DNA of 32,736 bases from an uncultured Clostridia bacterium (lineage in GTDB: Bacteria > Bacillota > Clostridia > Oscillospirales > Ruminococcaceae). The position numbers and the translations under genes were made by a program. The notes beneath the pieces were generated by a model. The model saw only the letters and a program-made list of their open reading frames with translations, searched no databases and was not told the DNA's origin. Positions within the stretch are counted from its first letter, which is position 1. Each line of letters starts with the position of its first letter. This document shows positions 24,487-32,673 of this stretch, piece after piece. The DNA lies in assembly GCA_945921515.1 (NCBI GenBank), contig CAMEKR010000008.1, positions 1 through 32,736 of the forward strand, read 5' to 3'.

Positions 24487-25806
24487 TCAATCGCCTTTTA
24501 CAAGCTGTTTGAAATGTTTTCCTCTCTCCTCGAAGTTTTTATAAAAGCCGTAGCTTGCCGCCGCAGGAGAAAGAATACAGCGTACTTTTGTTACCCTTTT
24601 TGCTTCTTCTACGGCTTTTGGCATATCGTCTGCAAATATCTTTTGTACAAGCGGATTAGTCACCTTTTCGGCGGCTCGTTTGCCGCTGTCGGGGAGTATT
24701 ATCAGATTTCTTACCGAAGTATCGGCATTAAGAAATTCCGAAAGCTCGTCATACGATATACCTCTGTCCATTCCGCCGATTATCAGCGTATCGGTATCGG
24801 GATATGCCTTCAGCGCCGCTATAGCGGTCTGCGGTGCAGTGCTTATGCTGTCATTGATATATTCCGCCCCGTTTATCGTACATACATATTCAAGTCTGTG
24901 TTCAAGTCCGGAGAAATCGGGAAGTGCTTCAAGGCATCTGCAAGCCGTACAGCCTGCCGATTCAGCCGCATACATCGCTATCGCTATGTTGTATAAGTTA
25001 TGCTCGCCTTTAAGCTTGGTATCTATCTTTTCCGCCGGGTAAAAATCGTCAAAGATGAATATACCGCCGTCTTTTGTACCGATATCACCGTAGGAAAAGC
25101 CTGCCGTTACTACTTTTGCTTTGGTATCAGCATATTGCTTTACTTCTTCACCTATTATCAGCGTATCCTTTTCACTCTGATAGCGGAATATGTTCAGCTT
25201 TGCGTTTGCGTATGCCTCAAAGCCGTCATAATGGTCAAGATGCTCGGGATAGATATTGAGCAGTACCGCAATATCGGGCGACGCTTTTACATATTCAAGC
25301 TGATGGCAGGACATCTCGCACACAATAACGCAGTCGTCTGTAAATTCTTCCCTGCGTTCAAGCGGAGGCACGCCTATATTGCCTATCAGCATGGTGTTCT
25401 TTCCGTTTTTTTCAAGGAAAAACTTTATCAGGCTCGATGTTGTGGATTTGCCCTTTGTTCCTGTGACACCGATTATTGTGCTTTCGCAAAATTGCAGAAA
25501 AAGGTCGGTCTGCGAGGTTATCTTCGCCTTGATATCATCGCCTACGCTGTTTTTTAGAGCTATACCCGGCGCTTTCATGATAATGTCGCAGTCTTTGTCA
25601 TAAAGGCAGGAGAGATAGTTCTCTCCGCAGCAAAGCGCACAGCCTTCTGCTTCGTCCTGCGGTACGGGATTCATATCTGCAACGGTTATTTTTCTGCAAT
25701 TGCATCCACGCAGAAGCGTGAGAGTTGAACGCCCCTCTCTGCCAAAGCCGAGAATAACCACGCTCTTCCCGTCAAAGAATGCTTTCAGCTTTTCATCTAT
25801 GGTCAT
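24487..25806 (-). CDS. murD: MurD-family muramyl ligase, probably MurD2-like (L-Glu adding)
   Basis: This 439-residue Mur ligase would add glutamate to UDP-MurNAc-L-Ala. The ATP loop is GTKGKST (116-122), the carbamylated lysine is probably K203 (NAKLNIF), and the C-terminal domain has SPAAASYGFYKNFEERG (413-429). In E. coli MurD, D-Glu is contacted by the lysines of DSKAT (319) and GGDGK (348); here the matching stretches are NDSIST (318-323) and GGMDRG (344-349), so both lysines are replaced. Ser415 and Phe422 equivalents are kept (S418, F425). This pattern, with a MurL-like gene directly upstream, fits MurD2, which uses L-Glu in Xanthomonas. A standard D-Glu-adding MurD remains possible. 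The murL-murD gap is 15 bases. Confidence 0.85.
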   Translation of the reverse strand: MTIDEKLKAFFDGKSVVILGFGREGRSTLTLLRGCNCRKITVADMNPVPQDEAEGCALCCGENYLSCLYDKDCDIIMKAPGIALKNSVGDDIKAKITSQTDLFLQFCESTIIGVTGTKGKSTTSSLIKFFLEKNGKNTMLIGNIGVPPLERREEFTDDCVIVCEMSCHQLEYVKASPDIAVLLNIYPEHLDHYDGFEAYANAKLNIFRYQSEKDTLIIGEEVKQYADTKAKVVTAGFSYGDIGTKDGGIFIFDDFYPAEKIDTKLKGEHNLYNIAIAMYAAESAGCTACRCLEALPDFSGLEHRLEYVCTINGAEYINDSISTAPQTAIAALKAYPDTDTLIIGGMDRGISYDELSEFLNADTSVRNLIILPDSGKRAAEKVTNPLVQKIFADDMPKAVEEAKRVTKVRCILSPAAASYGFYKNFEERGKHFKQLVKGD

Positions 25807-25821
25807 TTTATCATCTCTTTC

Positions 25822-27135
25822 TTATTTCAGCAGTCCGATAAGGTGCTGAGGAACGAAATTATCGGTATCAAAGTAATTCTCAAGGCTGTCCGGCTTTGAA
25901 GGCTCGGTATCCGTATATCTCCTTAAAAGCAAGGGCAACTCTTTGCCGCTTCGAAGCTCTGCCGCCATATACAGCGACAGTCTTACCTCGCTTTTTGTGC
26001 CGACGCATTCAAACGGCTTATCCGTGCCGTCAAGCACAAGTCCGTCGAACATATCGGCGTATTTTTCGCAGTCAAGCATATTCTTGCCGAAAATCTTAAC
26101 AAGCGTTTCATCGTCAAGGAATGCCGCAAGCAAGATATAAACATACAGGCACTTTGCGCAATCGGCGCACCATTTATCTGTCTTCGAGCCGAGATTACAG
26201 CTTAAGAATACCGGGAAATACTTGGGATATGCAACAAACTTCTTAGCGATCTGCCATTCGCTCCAAGGGCGCAGAAGGCTGAAATACTGTATACTGTCGT
26301 CAAGATAGCAAGTCACATATTCTCTGAAATCACGCTCAAACTCCGTACTCTTGCTGTACTGGTGGTTTATCTGTTTTCCGCTTACATAGGTCTCGTTTGC
26401 ACTGCTCTCATTGGATAGTACGATGTACTTTTTTCCGTAGATATACGCATAAAGATATGCGGAAAACGCAACAACTGCAGAAAACGGCGTATGTCCGTTA
26501 AGATAACCGTCTGCGTTGCGCTCGATAAGTGCCTTATCTATAGTTCTGCGGGGACCGACTATACAGTTATCGTCAAAGCCTGCGGTTTTAGCACAGGCAA
26601 CAGCGGCTCCGCCTTTATTTATTATGTAGCACATCGTATCATCGTGATACTGCCTTAACAGCTCCAGCGTCACTACGCTGTCCTTGCCGCCGCCGACCGG
26701 TACAAGATAGCCGTCTACCGTCTTATCGCACTTGCACAGGGGCATATCGCTGTTATCGGGTATTATCTGCATAAAGCTGTCAAAATCGGCGTCTATGCCG
26801 TTACGATAGAAAAACTCTCCGAGTCCGTTGAAGTAGAGCTTTTTCCACCACAGGCACTGCTCTTCGGTCAGCGAGCCGCACAAAACTCTGACAACAGGTG
26901 AGCAAGCGCACTTCCAGTAGCTGACAAGCTCCGCCATACCGATATTGAACACTATATTCTGAAGGAAAGGAGTCTTTTTCTCAAGCAATTTGCTTTCGGT
27001 CTTCCATGACGGGTAAAAGTCGTATCCGTCTATCGAAAAGTGGAAGAAAATACCGTCATCAGCTATATCAAAGCCGTGATAGATAAACTCTTTATGCTTT
27101 TCTCTGAGCATTCTGTACTTTTCGGCGTTATCCAT
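25822..27135 (-). CDS. murL: MurL-like UDP-MurNAc-L-Ala-L-Glu epimerase (putative)
   Basis: This 437-residue protein has an ATP-pyrophosphatase-type loop PVGGGKDS at 146-153, a second conserved stretch SNESSANE at 241-248, and a cysteine cluster C-x2-C-x2-C at 323-329 (WCADCAKC) that could bind zinc. These features and the length fit MurL of Xanthomonas, which converts the L-Glu of UDP-MurNAc-L-Ala-L-Glu to D-Glu using ATP, with AMP and PPi formed. The neighbouring MurD-like ligase with an altered glutamate pocket supports this strongly. Recognition is from remembered motifs, not a search. Another ATP-PPase enzyme (tRNA or cofactor thiolation) is the main alternative. It starts 8 bases after tmcAL. 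Confidence 0.7.
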   Translation of the reverse strand: MDNAEKYRMLREKHKEFIYHGFDIADDGIFFHFSIDGYDFYPSWKTESKLLEKKTPFLQNIVFNIGMAELVSYWKCACSPVVRVLCGSLTEEQCLWWKKLYFNGLGEFFYRNGIDADFDSFMQIIPDNSDMPLCKCDKTVDGYLVPVGGGKDSVVTLELLRQYHDDTMCYIINKGGAAVACAKTAGFDDNCIVGPRRTIDKALIERNADGYLNGHTPFSAVVAFSAYLYAYIYGKKYIVLSNESSANETYVSGKQINHQYSKSTEFERDFREYVTCYLDDSIQYFSLLRPWSEWQIAKKFVAYPKYFPVFLSCNLGSKTDKWCADCAKCLYVYILLAAFLDDETLVKIFGKNMLDCEKYADMFDGLVLDGTDKPFECVGTKSEVRLSLYMAAELRSGKELPLLLRRYTDTEPSKPDSLENYFDTDNFVPQHLIGLLK

Positions 27136-27143
27136 ATTTCCTC

Positions 27144-28301
27144 CTAAATAATAACGGGCTTTGAGGTGAACTCTGTACCGCAGGGCTGTCTTTTGTCAAG
27201 AGCAAGAGCGTACATATTTCCCGCCCGTTCTTCGAGTTTTGCAAAATGTGCCGCCTCGGGACCTGTCTTTGCAAGCGACGCAAGCGAAGTATCAACGGGC
27301 AGCTTATGCTCGCCTGCCGCAAGTATCTCTTTCCCTTTATCGTTCATTCCTAAAATTCTAACATAAGCGGGAGGATTTTTCAAGTCGTTTCCTGTAATTC
27401 CTAAGAAGGCGCAGAGTATAAGTCTGCGTATTCTCGCCATAGTGAAGTTTTTAGATTTTATCATCAGCATAAGCTGAGGCAGTGAGGTTGCTGTGCGCAC
27501 AGCCTTGTATATTCTGCTGTCCATACCGCCCGTGCCGTTGGGCAGGCGCTCAAACTCAGATTTTGACATAGTGCGGAGCTTTGCAAGTATAGCGGTCTCT
27601 ATGTTCTCAATATGTGCAAAACAGCCGTAATCGGTGAAGTCGGTATATGCGCTGACATCATTGCCGCCGCTGAGCATTGTCCTGAGCTTAGAGGCACTTA
27701 CGACAGTATCGCTTCCCTCGTCGCTGTCGTGAGCCGCACCGCTTCGCATTACCGTTACAGGCTTTATAATTCCACCGAGCTTATCAAGCGCACGGATATA
27801 TTCGACAGCAAGCGTGTTGTTAGGCTCGGTCAGCGTCTTTACAACATCGGGAGTATAATAAAGCTCTACCGTTTTCTTTAGCGCTAAGGGGTATGATTCG
27901 CCCTTTCGCATAGCGTCAAAGAACTCTTCGCATTCCGTCGCATAGTGTACTGCTCCTGCCGCTTCTTCAAGCACGGAAATATCGCCACACTCGCTCCCGA
28001 AGCTCAGCATATCGACACAGCCAAGAGCGTCTGCTATCCCGCACGCCCCCATAGCAAAATGCTCGGCGCTTGAGAGCGCAAACGGCGTGGGAAGCTCGAC
28101 CACAAGGTCTGCTCCGCCGCAAAGTGCGGCTCTTGCCCTGCTGTATTTATCGGCAATGGCAACATCTCCCCTCTGGGTGAAATTACCGCTCATTACGCAG
28201 ACGATATGAGTCGCTCCGTACTGCTTTCTCGTTTGCTCAAGATGATATTTATGTCCGTTGTGAAACGGATTGTATTCACATATTACTGCCGCTGTTTTCA
28301 T
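27144..28301 (-). CDS. tmcAL: tRNA(Met) cytidine acetate ligase TmcAL
   Basis: This 385-residue nucleotidyltransferase-fold enzyme forms N4-acetylcytidine at the wobble base of elongator tRNA(Met) from acetate and ATP. The N-terminus has the hallmark AAVICEYNPFHNGHKYHLEQTR with the HxGH motif; ICVMSGNFTQRGDVAI-type and SFGSECGD segments follow. An open frame extends to 28382, but the ATG at 28301 has GAAAGGAA just upstream and matches the family start. It heads the operon tmcAL-murL-murD. It is divergent from ackA, whose product makes acetate, the substrate of TmcAL. Confidence 0.93.
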   Translation of the reverse strand: MKTAAVICEYNPFHNGHKYHLEQTRKQYGATHIVCVMSGNFTQRGDVAIADKYSRARAALCGGADLVVELPTPFALSSAEHFAMGACGIADALGCVDMLSFGSECGDISVLEEAAGAVHYATECEEFFDAMRKGESYPLALKKTVELYYTPDVVKTLTEPNNTLAVEYIRALDKLGGIIKPVTVMRSGAAHDSDEGSDTVVSASKLRTMLSGGNDVSAYTDFTDYGCFAHIENIETAILAKLRTMSKSEFERLPNGTGGMDSRIYKAVRTATSLPQLMLMIKSKNFTMARIRRLILCAFLGITGNDLKNPPAYVRILGMNDKGKEILAAGEHKLPVDTSLASLAKTGPEAAHFAKLEERAGNMYALALDKRQPCGTEFTSKPVII

Positions 28302-28382
28302 AAAATTTCCTTTCGCCCGATAAAACCGCATTTTTACGGAATATGATGTCCGTACATTAATTTTTTCGGTATCTGTAATCAA

Positions 28383-28411
28383 ACTTTAACATATTCTTTT
28401 CGGTATTGCAA
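28383..28411 (-). promoter_or_regulatory. Promoter of tmcAL-murL-murD
   Basis: On the minus strand, TTGCAA (28406-28411), 17 bp, TAAAGT (28383-28388). The -10 box is a 4 of 6 match. It lies about 80 bases before the tmcAL start. Confidence 0.5.
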
Positions 28412-28484
28412 TATATTTTAACCCTGTTGTGTGAAATCTGTGTAAAATATCCGAGCCTTTTATACTATATTTTCAACAAAACCC

Positions 28485-28513
28485 TTGATTTTTCGACCGG
28501 TTTGGTTTAAAAT
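28485..28513 (+). promoter_or_regulatory. Sigma-A promoter of ackA
   Basis: TTGATT (28485-28490), 17 bp, TAAAAT (28508-28513), about 50 bases before the ackA start. Confidence 0.7.
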
Positions 28514-28566
28514 AAAAATGATATTGCGTACAGCAAAAACAAAAACAGAAAGGGTAAAAAAACAAT

Positions 28567-29778
28567 ATGAAAATTCTGGTAGTAAATGCCGGCAGCTCAT
28601 CGCTCAAGTATCAGCTCATTGATATGAAGGACGAGTCGGTTATAGCAAAGGGAAACTGCGAGCGTATAGGCATTGACGGAAAGATCACACACAAGACCTT
28701 CGACGGAAGAGAATATGTAGAGGAGTGTTCATTCCCTACGCACACAGAGGCTTTTGAAAAGCTGGTAGAAGTAATGACTACAGGCGACGCCGCAGTAATC
28801 TCTAATATGAACGAGATAGGCGCTGTAGGTCACAGAATAGTGCAGGGTGCTGAGGTGTTCACCAAGACAACTATCGTTACAGACGAGGTTATCGATCAGA
28901 TAGACGGACTTGCAGACCTTGCTCCCGTACATAACCACGCACACGCTCTTGCTCTGAGAGCCTGCAAGAAGGTAATTCCCGAGACAACTCCTCAGGTAGT
29001 TGTATTCGATACGGCATTCCACCAGACAATGCCACCCAAGGCTTATATGTTCGGTATGCCCTATGAGTGCTATGAAGAGCTTCATGTAAGAAAGTACGGC
29101 TTCCACGGCACTTCTCACCGTTTTGTATCGATGAAGTACAGCGAAGTAACAGGCAAGAGCCTTGAGGGTACAAACATTGTATCCTGCCATCTCGGCAACG
29201 GCTCTTCCATCACAGCTATAAAGGACGGCAAGTCGGTTGATACATCTATGGGCTTTACCCCTCTTGACGGTCTTATCATGGGTACCCGTTCGGGCAGCGT
29301 AGACCCCTCTGCCGTTGAGTTCGTACAGAACAAGCTGGGACTTACTCCCTCTGAGATGAGCGACTATCTTAACAAGAAGTCTGGCTTCCTCGGTATTTCC
29401 GGTCAGTTCAGCGACAACAGAGAGATCACCAGCGCCGCACAGAAGGGCGACAAGCGTTCACAGCTCGTTACCGATATGCTGACTTACGAGATAAAGAAGT
29501 ACATCGGCTCTTACACCGCCGCTATGAACGGTCTTGATGTAGTAATCTTCACCGGCGGTATCGGTGAGAATGCCCCCGAAGTAAGAAAGGGCGTATGCGA
29601 GGATATGGAATATCTCGGCATCAAGCTTGACAACTCCGTCAATGACGGCTTAAAGGGAAAGCTGACAAAGATATCCGCTCCCGACAGCAAGGTTGAAGTA
29701 TGGGTAATCCCCACAAACGAAGAGCTTCTTATCGCCCGTGATACACTTGAGATAACAGGGCTTGACAAGAATGCGTAA
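28567..29778 (+). CDS. ackA: Acetate kinase AckA
   Basis: This 403-residue enzyme interconverts acetyl phosphate and acetate with ADP/ATP, the ATP-yielding end step of acetate fermentation. Visible motifs are NAGSSSLKYQL (7-17), GHRIVQGAEVF, FDTAFHQTMP, YGFHGTSHRFVS, SCHLGNGSSITAI and FTGGIGENAPEVR, the full set of ASKHA-fold phosphate and adenosine sites. AAAGGG lies 12 bases before the ATG. Codon use is strongly biased to preferred codons (for example AAG, GAG, GTA and CTT), as in highly expressed genes. It is monocistronic; pta is not next to it. Confidence 0.97.
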   Translation: MKILVVNAGSSSLKYQLIDMKDESVIAKGNCERIGIDGKITHKTFDGREYVEECSFPTHTEAFEKLVEVMTTGDAAVISNMNEIGAVGHRIVQGAEVFTKTTIVTDEVIDQIDGLADLAPVHNHAHALALRACKKVIPETTPQVVVFDTAFHQTMPPKAYMFGMPYECYEELHVRKYGFHGTSHRFVSMKYSEVTGKSLEGTNIVSCHLGNGSSITAIKDGKSVDTSMGFTPLDGLIMGTRSGSVDPSAVEFVQNKLGLTPSEMSDYLNKKSGFLGISGQFSDNREITSAAQKGDKRSQLVTDMLTYEIKKYIGSYTAAMNGLDVVIFTGGIGENAPEVRKGVCEDMEYLGIKLDNSVNDGLKGKLTKISAPDSKVEVWVIPTNEELLIARDTLEITGLDKNA

Positions 29779-29800
29779 TAACTGAATCATTATTAATGCT

Positions 29801-29836
29801 GAGAGGCTGTCGTTATTGACAGCCTCTTTGTTATTG
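29801..29836 (+). terminator. Terminator after ackA
   Basis: GAGGCTGTC (29803-29811), GTTATT loop, GACAGCCTC (29818-29826), then TTTGTTATTGTT. It ends at the stop codon of the convergent GNAT gene. Confidence 0.85.
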
Positions 29837-30391
29837 TTACCGAATAATACCCTTAGCGTTCCATTTTATTATAGTTTCATATCCGAGCTTTTCATACCAG
29901 GGCGCAACGGCGGTATAATGAATATAGCTGTAATCGTAGCCTTTTTCTTTGAGATATTGTGTTACCATTTTTACCATTGTCAATGCTATGCCTTTATTTC
30001 TGTATTCGGGAACAGTTCCGACGCAGCCCGGTCCGCCTATCTTATATGTTTTCCCATCTATGCAAAGCTCGCCCATATCATCCGCTATGCAAAAGCTTGC
30101 TATTTCCCCGTCAACATAACCGCAGTATACTCTCGTACCGCCGTCAAAATATTCCGTCCAGTCGGCATCTACCTTTCCAACAGCATTTCTAAGCTCATTG
30201 ATATCCCCGTCATAAAAGCCGAATGAGATATTGCTATCCAATTTTCTATCATATACGCTCGTATCAAATTTGCCGAGCGGAAGTATCATTTCATTAAAAA
30301 CAATATCTTCCGGCAGACTGCGAATCGACTCATCCTCAAAATATCGGGGGTATAAGCCGTTAAACAATGCTGTGCTTTCACGATCGTTCAT
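29837..30391 (-). CDS. GNAT family N-acetyltransferase
   Basis: This 184-residue protein has a GNAT domain in its C-terminal half: an acetyl-CoA segment GGPGCVGTVPEYRNKGIALTMVKMVTQ with the R-x-x-G-x-A loop (RNKGIA), then YSYIHYTAVAPWYEKLGYETI, the typical final strands. The substrate is unknown. GGAGG lies 8 bases upstream of the ATG and a promoter precedes it, so it is a single-gene unit convergent with ackA. Confidence 0.88.
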   Translation of the reverse strand: MNDRESTALFNGLYPRYFEDESIRSLPEDIVFNEMILPLGKFDTSVYDRKLDSNISFGFYDGDINELRNAVGKVDADWTEYFDGGTRVYCGYVDGEIASFCIADDMGELCIDGKTYKIGGPGCVGTVPEYRNKGIALTMVKMVTQYLKEKGYDYSYIHYTAVAPWYEKLGYETIIKWNAKGIIR

Positions 30392-30427
30392 ATTTACTTC
30401 CTCCGCTTTGTAGGTTTTTGCCGTTCA

Positions 30428-30456
30428 ATTATATCATAACATGACTGATTTGTACA
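30428..30456 (-). promoter_or_regulatory. Promoter of the GNAT gene
   Basis: On the minus strand, TGTACA (30451-30456), 17 bp, TATAAT (30428-30433). Confidence 0.6.
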
Positions 30457-30473
30457 GCCGGAATAACCGGGCA

Positions 30474-30505
30474 TACAAAAATCTCCCACGGTATAAACGG
30501 GAGAT
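30474..30505 (-). terminator. Terminator after the PadR operon
   Basis: ATCTCCC (minus strand from 30505), 11-nt loop, GGGAGAT, then TTTTTG. It lies 11 bases past the DUF4097-like stop. Confidence 0.8.
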
Positions 30506-30516
30506 CCTTGTTGTCT

Positions 30517-31488
30517 TTATTTGCCGGTAATAACGATCGAGCCGCTTGACACTTTTGCGCCGATATTGGCAGAACCGCTGCCGAACTGTGTTTTTCCGCT
30601 GCCGGTAAGCCTTGTTGCAAAGTCCGGCGTATCTATCTTGACAGATCCCGAAGCTACCGAGTAATCGATCGTTCCTCCCGCATTTTCGGGAACGGCAAAT
30701 TCAAGTCTGCCGCTTGCAACATATCCTGTGATATCGCCGCTAAGCTCGTCAAAGCCAAGCGTAAGACTGCCGGAAGTAACATTGGCATAAGTGTTTCCGC
30801 AAAGACCGTTTGAACTCATTGAGCCCGATGTTACATCGTAGCTGTTGTCTGCGCATACAAATCTGTCGAGAGTTATGCTTCCGCTGGTGCAGTTTGCTTT
30901 TACCGAGTCAAGCGATGTTCCTCTGTTTGCTATAGTTACATCGCCCGAAGCGACGCTGAGCGAAAACTTTTTCGTATCTACCGTTGTACCGCTTACTTTT
31001 CCGCTTGCCACATATATATCCGTTTCATCCGAACACTTAGGAATATCGCCGTCTATCGATCCCGAAGCAAGCTTTATGCCAACTTTGCTTAATACCGCTT
31101 CGCTCCTGAACCTTTCGGGGAGCGTTATTGATATCTCGTTATACAGCGAGCCGAATAACGCAAAGAACGAAAAAGCCGTCTTTTCTCTTATACCGAGTAC
31201 GCCGTTCTCCATATTGCAGTCAAGCTCTCTGTTCTTTCCCGTTGTGCGATAAACAACGGTTATCTTTTCTTCACCGCCGTATAGAACCATCGTCTTTGCG
31301 CTTGCTATGTCAAGCGACAGCTCCGTTACAAATGAATCAAATTCATAATTATATGTCTGCATTTCTTTTTCCACCCTTTCAAATATTGCGTCATAGCCTT
31401 GTGCAAGTACCGGCACCGATACAACGGTACCGCCTATGATACCCGTAACAAGAAGAATTATTGATACGATAAGAATTATCTTTTTCAT
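30517..31488 (-). CDS. DUF4097-like beta-repeat envelope protein
   Basis: This 323-residue protein has an N-terminal membrane segment or signal (residues 3-28, KKIILIVSIILLVTGIIGGT). From about 130 to the end it has a repeated pattern in which ASG or TSG followed by S, K, D or R recurs roughly every 18-24 residues (LASGSIDG, VASGKVSG, VASGDVTI, CTSGSITL, VTSGSMSS, VTSGSLTL, VASGRLEF, VASGSVKI, VSSGSIVI). This is the repeating beta-strand ladder of DUF4097/YvlB-LiaG-like proteins. It is probably exposed on the outer face of the membrane. The function of the family is unclear, with links to cell-envelope stress. Its ATG overlaps the upstream DUF1700-like stop by one base. Confidence 0.88.
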   Translation of the reverse strand: MKKIILIVSIILLVTGIIGGTVVSVPVLAQGYDAIFERVEKEMQTYNYEFDSFVTELSLDIASAKTMVLYGGEEKITVVYRTTGKNRELDCNMENGVLGIREKTAFSFFALFGSLYNEISITLPERFRSEAVLSKVGIKLASGSIDGDIPKCSDETDIYVASGKVSGTTVDTKKFSLSVASGDVTIANRGTSLDSVKANCTSGSITLDRFVCADNSYDVTSGSMSSNGLCGNTYANVTSGSLTLGFDELSGDITGYVASGRLEFAVPENAGGTIDYSVASGSVKIDTPDFATRLTGSGKTQFGSGSANIGAKVSSGSIVITGK

Positions 31489-32114
31489 TAAAATCCCGCC
31501 TTTCTGCCGGTAAACGCCTTAACATGAAAACGGGCTATACTTTTAATTATTCCCATATAGCCCTTTACAATGTTCGTCACAAACACCGACATAATACCGC
31601 CGAGTCCCAAAACCGCCATTCCCGAGAACAAGCCGAACAAGCTGCCGAACATCAGATTTGTCAGCGACTCGGAAACTCCGGGGATAAAAGCTATAACCAT
31701 ACTAACCGCACCCGAAACCACCAAAGCAAAAGCGACCGCAATGTATGCAATCACAAGCACAAGAAGCGTCGGAATAGCCCACGAATATACGAAAATATCA
31801 AGACATAACGCCGCCGTGATAAGTCCTGCACTTGCCTTTGGTGCGGCTTCACGATTAGCCATAATATTTCCGCAATCGTTTACCGCATTAATAACGGGCG
31901 GAGGTAATTCGCAACCGTTATCCTGGATATACGCCTCGGCTATTTCTTCGGGCGAGCCGAGCTTTTCGCATATCTCCTGCTCTGTAAGACCGTTTTCAAG
32001 TCCTTCGGAAAAATGCTGTTCGATATCTTCGATTATTTCATCTGCAGGCAATGACATCTGCCTGAACCTATCTGTAAGAGCAGACATAAATTCCGCCTTT
32101 GTTGAGTATATCAT
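31488..32114 (-). CDS. DUF1700-like (HAAS) membrane protein
   Basis: This 208-residue protein has an N-terminal helical HAAS-like domain (residues 1-65; FMSALTDRFRQMSL, EIIEDIEQHFSEGLENGLTEQEICEKLGSPEEIAEAY). Three or four membrane helices follow between about 95 and 190 and the tail is short and basic. Such proteins are encoded next to PadR regulators and are thought to work with them in envelope regulation. AAAGGAAG lies before the ATG. It lies 13 bases after padR and overlaps the DUF4097-like gene, so the three form one unit. Confidence 0.88.
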   Translation of the reverse strand: MIYSTKAEFMSALTDRFRQMSLPADEIIEDIEQHFSEGLENGLTEQEICEKLGSPEEIAEAYIQDNGCELPPPVINAVNDCGNIMANREAAPKASAGLITAALCLDIFVYSWAIPTLLVLVIAYIAVAFALVVSGAVSMVIAFIPGVSESLTNLMFGSLFGLFSGMAVLGLGGIMSVFVTNIVKGYMGIIKSIARFHVKAFTGRKAGF

Positions 32115-32127
32115 ACTGATCTTCCTT

Positions 32128-32442
32128 TCATATTGATTTCTCCAGAATTTTGTTTACCGACGCATAAAAAGAGTTCCACTCGTCAAGCTGTTCTTTGAGC
32201 TTAACTCTGCCGATATCGGTGATGGAATAGTATTTTCTCGGAGGTCCCTCTCTTGACTCCACGAGATATGAAGTAATGCTCCCATCATCCTTAAGCCGTT
32301 TCATAAGCGGATATATCGTTCCCTCGGTTATATGTATGCAGTCGGAAATCTCATTGACAAGCTCATAGCCGTAGCAGTCCCGCCGTGATAACACAGACAG
32401 CACGCAAAGCTCAAGAGTGCCTCTTTTAAGCTGAGAATTCAT
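32128..32442 (-). CDS. PadR family transcriptional regulator
   Basis: This 104-residue PadR-type repressor has a winged helix (LKRGTLELCVLSVLSRRDCYGYELVNEI, then TEGTIYPLMKRLKDDGSI and REGPPRKYYSITDIGR) and a short C-terminal dimerisation helix. I chose the ATG at 32442, with AGGTAAGG upstream, over the frame start at 32493, because the family begins with the sequence after this Met. It probably represses its own operon through the symmetric site at 32533-32577. Confidence 0.93.
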   Translation of the reverse strand: MNSQLKRGTLELCVLSVLSRRDCYGYELVNEISDCIHITEGTIYPLMKRLKDDGSITSYLVESREGPPRKYYSITDIGRVKLKEQLDEWNSFYASVNKILEKSI

Positions 32443-32531
32443 AATTATAACCTTACCTTTCCTTTGAGGCGGTTTGTGCATTTCAATATGCAAAACACAC
32501 TCTCGCCTCTTACTCGGCTTTTTGTGATTCT

Positions 32532-32560
32532 ATTTTATCACAATGTACTGTGTATTGCAA
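32532..32560 (-). promoter_or_regulatory. Sigma-A promoter of the PadR operon
   Basis: On the minus strand, TTGCAA (32555-32560), 17 bp, TAAAAT (32532-32537). Confidence 0.7.
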
Positions 32561-32577
32561 GATACTGTGTGATAAAA
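32533..32577 (-). promoter_or_regulatory. Candidate PadR operator
   Basis: Exact 10-bp inverted arms (TTTTATCACA 32533-32542; TGTGATAAAA 32568-32577) are 25 bp apart. Between and overlapping them is a direct repeat of TACTGTGT. The arms cover the -10 box and the region just upstream of the -35 box, a layout suited to repression. Confidence 0.5.
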
Positions 32578-32616
32578 AATAGATGAATAATTCGGAGATA
32601 AATTGGCAGATATGTA

Positions 32617-32645
32617 CAAAAAAGCAGGGAATCAAAAATTCCCTG
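32617..32645 (-). terminator. Terminator of a minus-strand gene beyond the window
   Basis: The stem CAGGGAAT/ATTCCCTG (32625-32632 with 32638-32645) has a 5-nt loop and is followed on the minus strand by C and TTTTTT. The upstream gene lies to the right of the window or has been displaced by the repeat. Confidence 0.75.
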
Positions 32646-32646
32646 T

Positions 32647-32673
32647 CCAGCTTGTCGAAAAAGTCTATTTTTT
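32647..32673. repeat. Second copy of the dispersed repeat end
   Basis: These 27 bases (CCAGCTTGTCGAAAAAGTC and following T run) are identical to 18770-18796. After them the two copies diverge. The last 60 bases of the window (with CTATACTAAAACTGGACACA) contain no complete gene. Confidence 0.65.
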
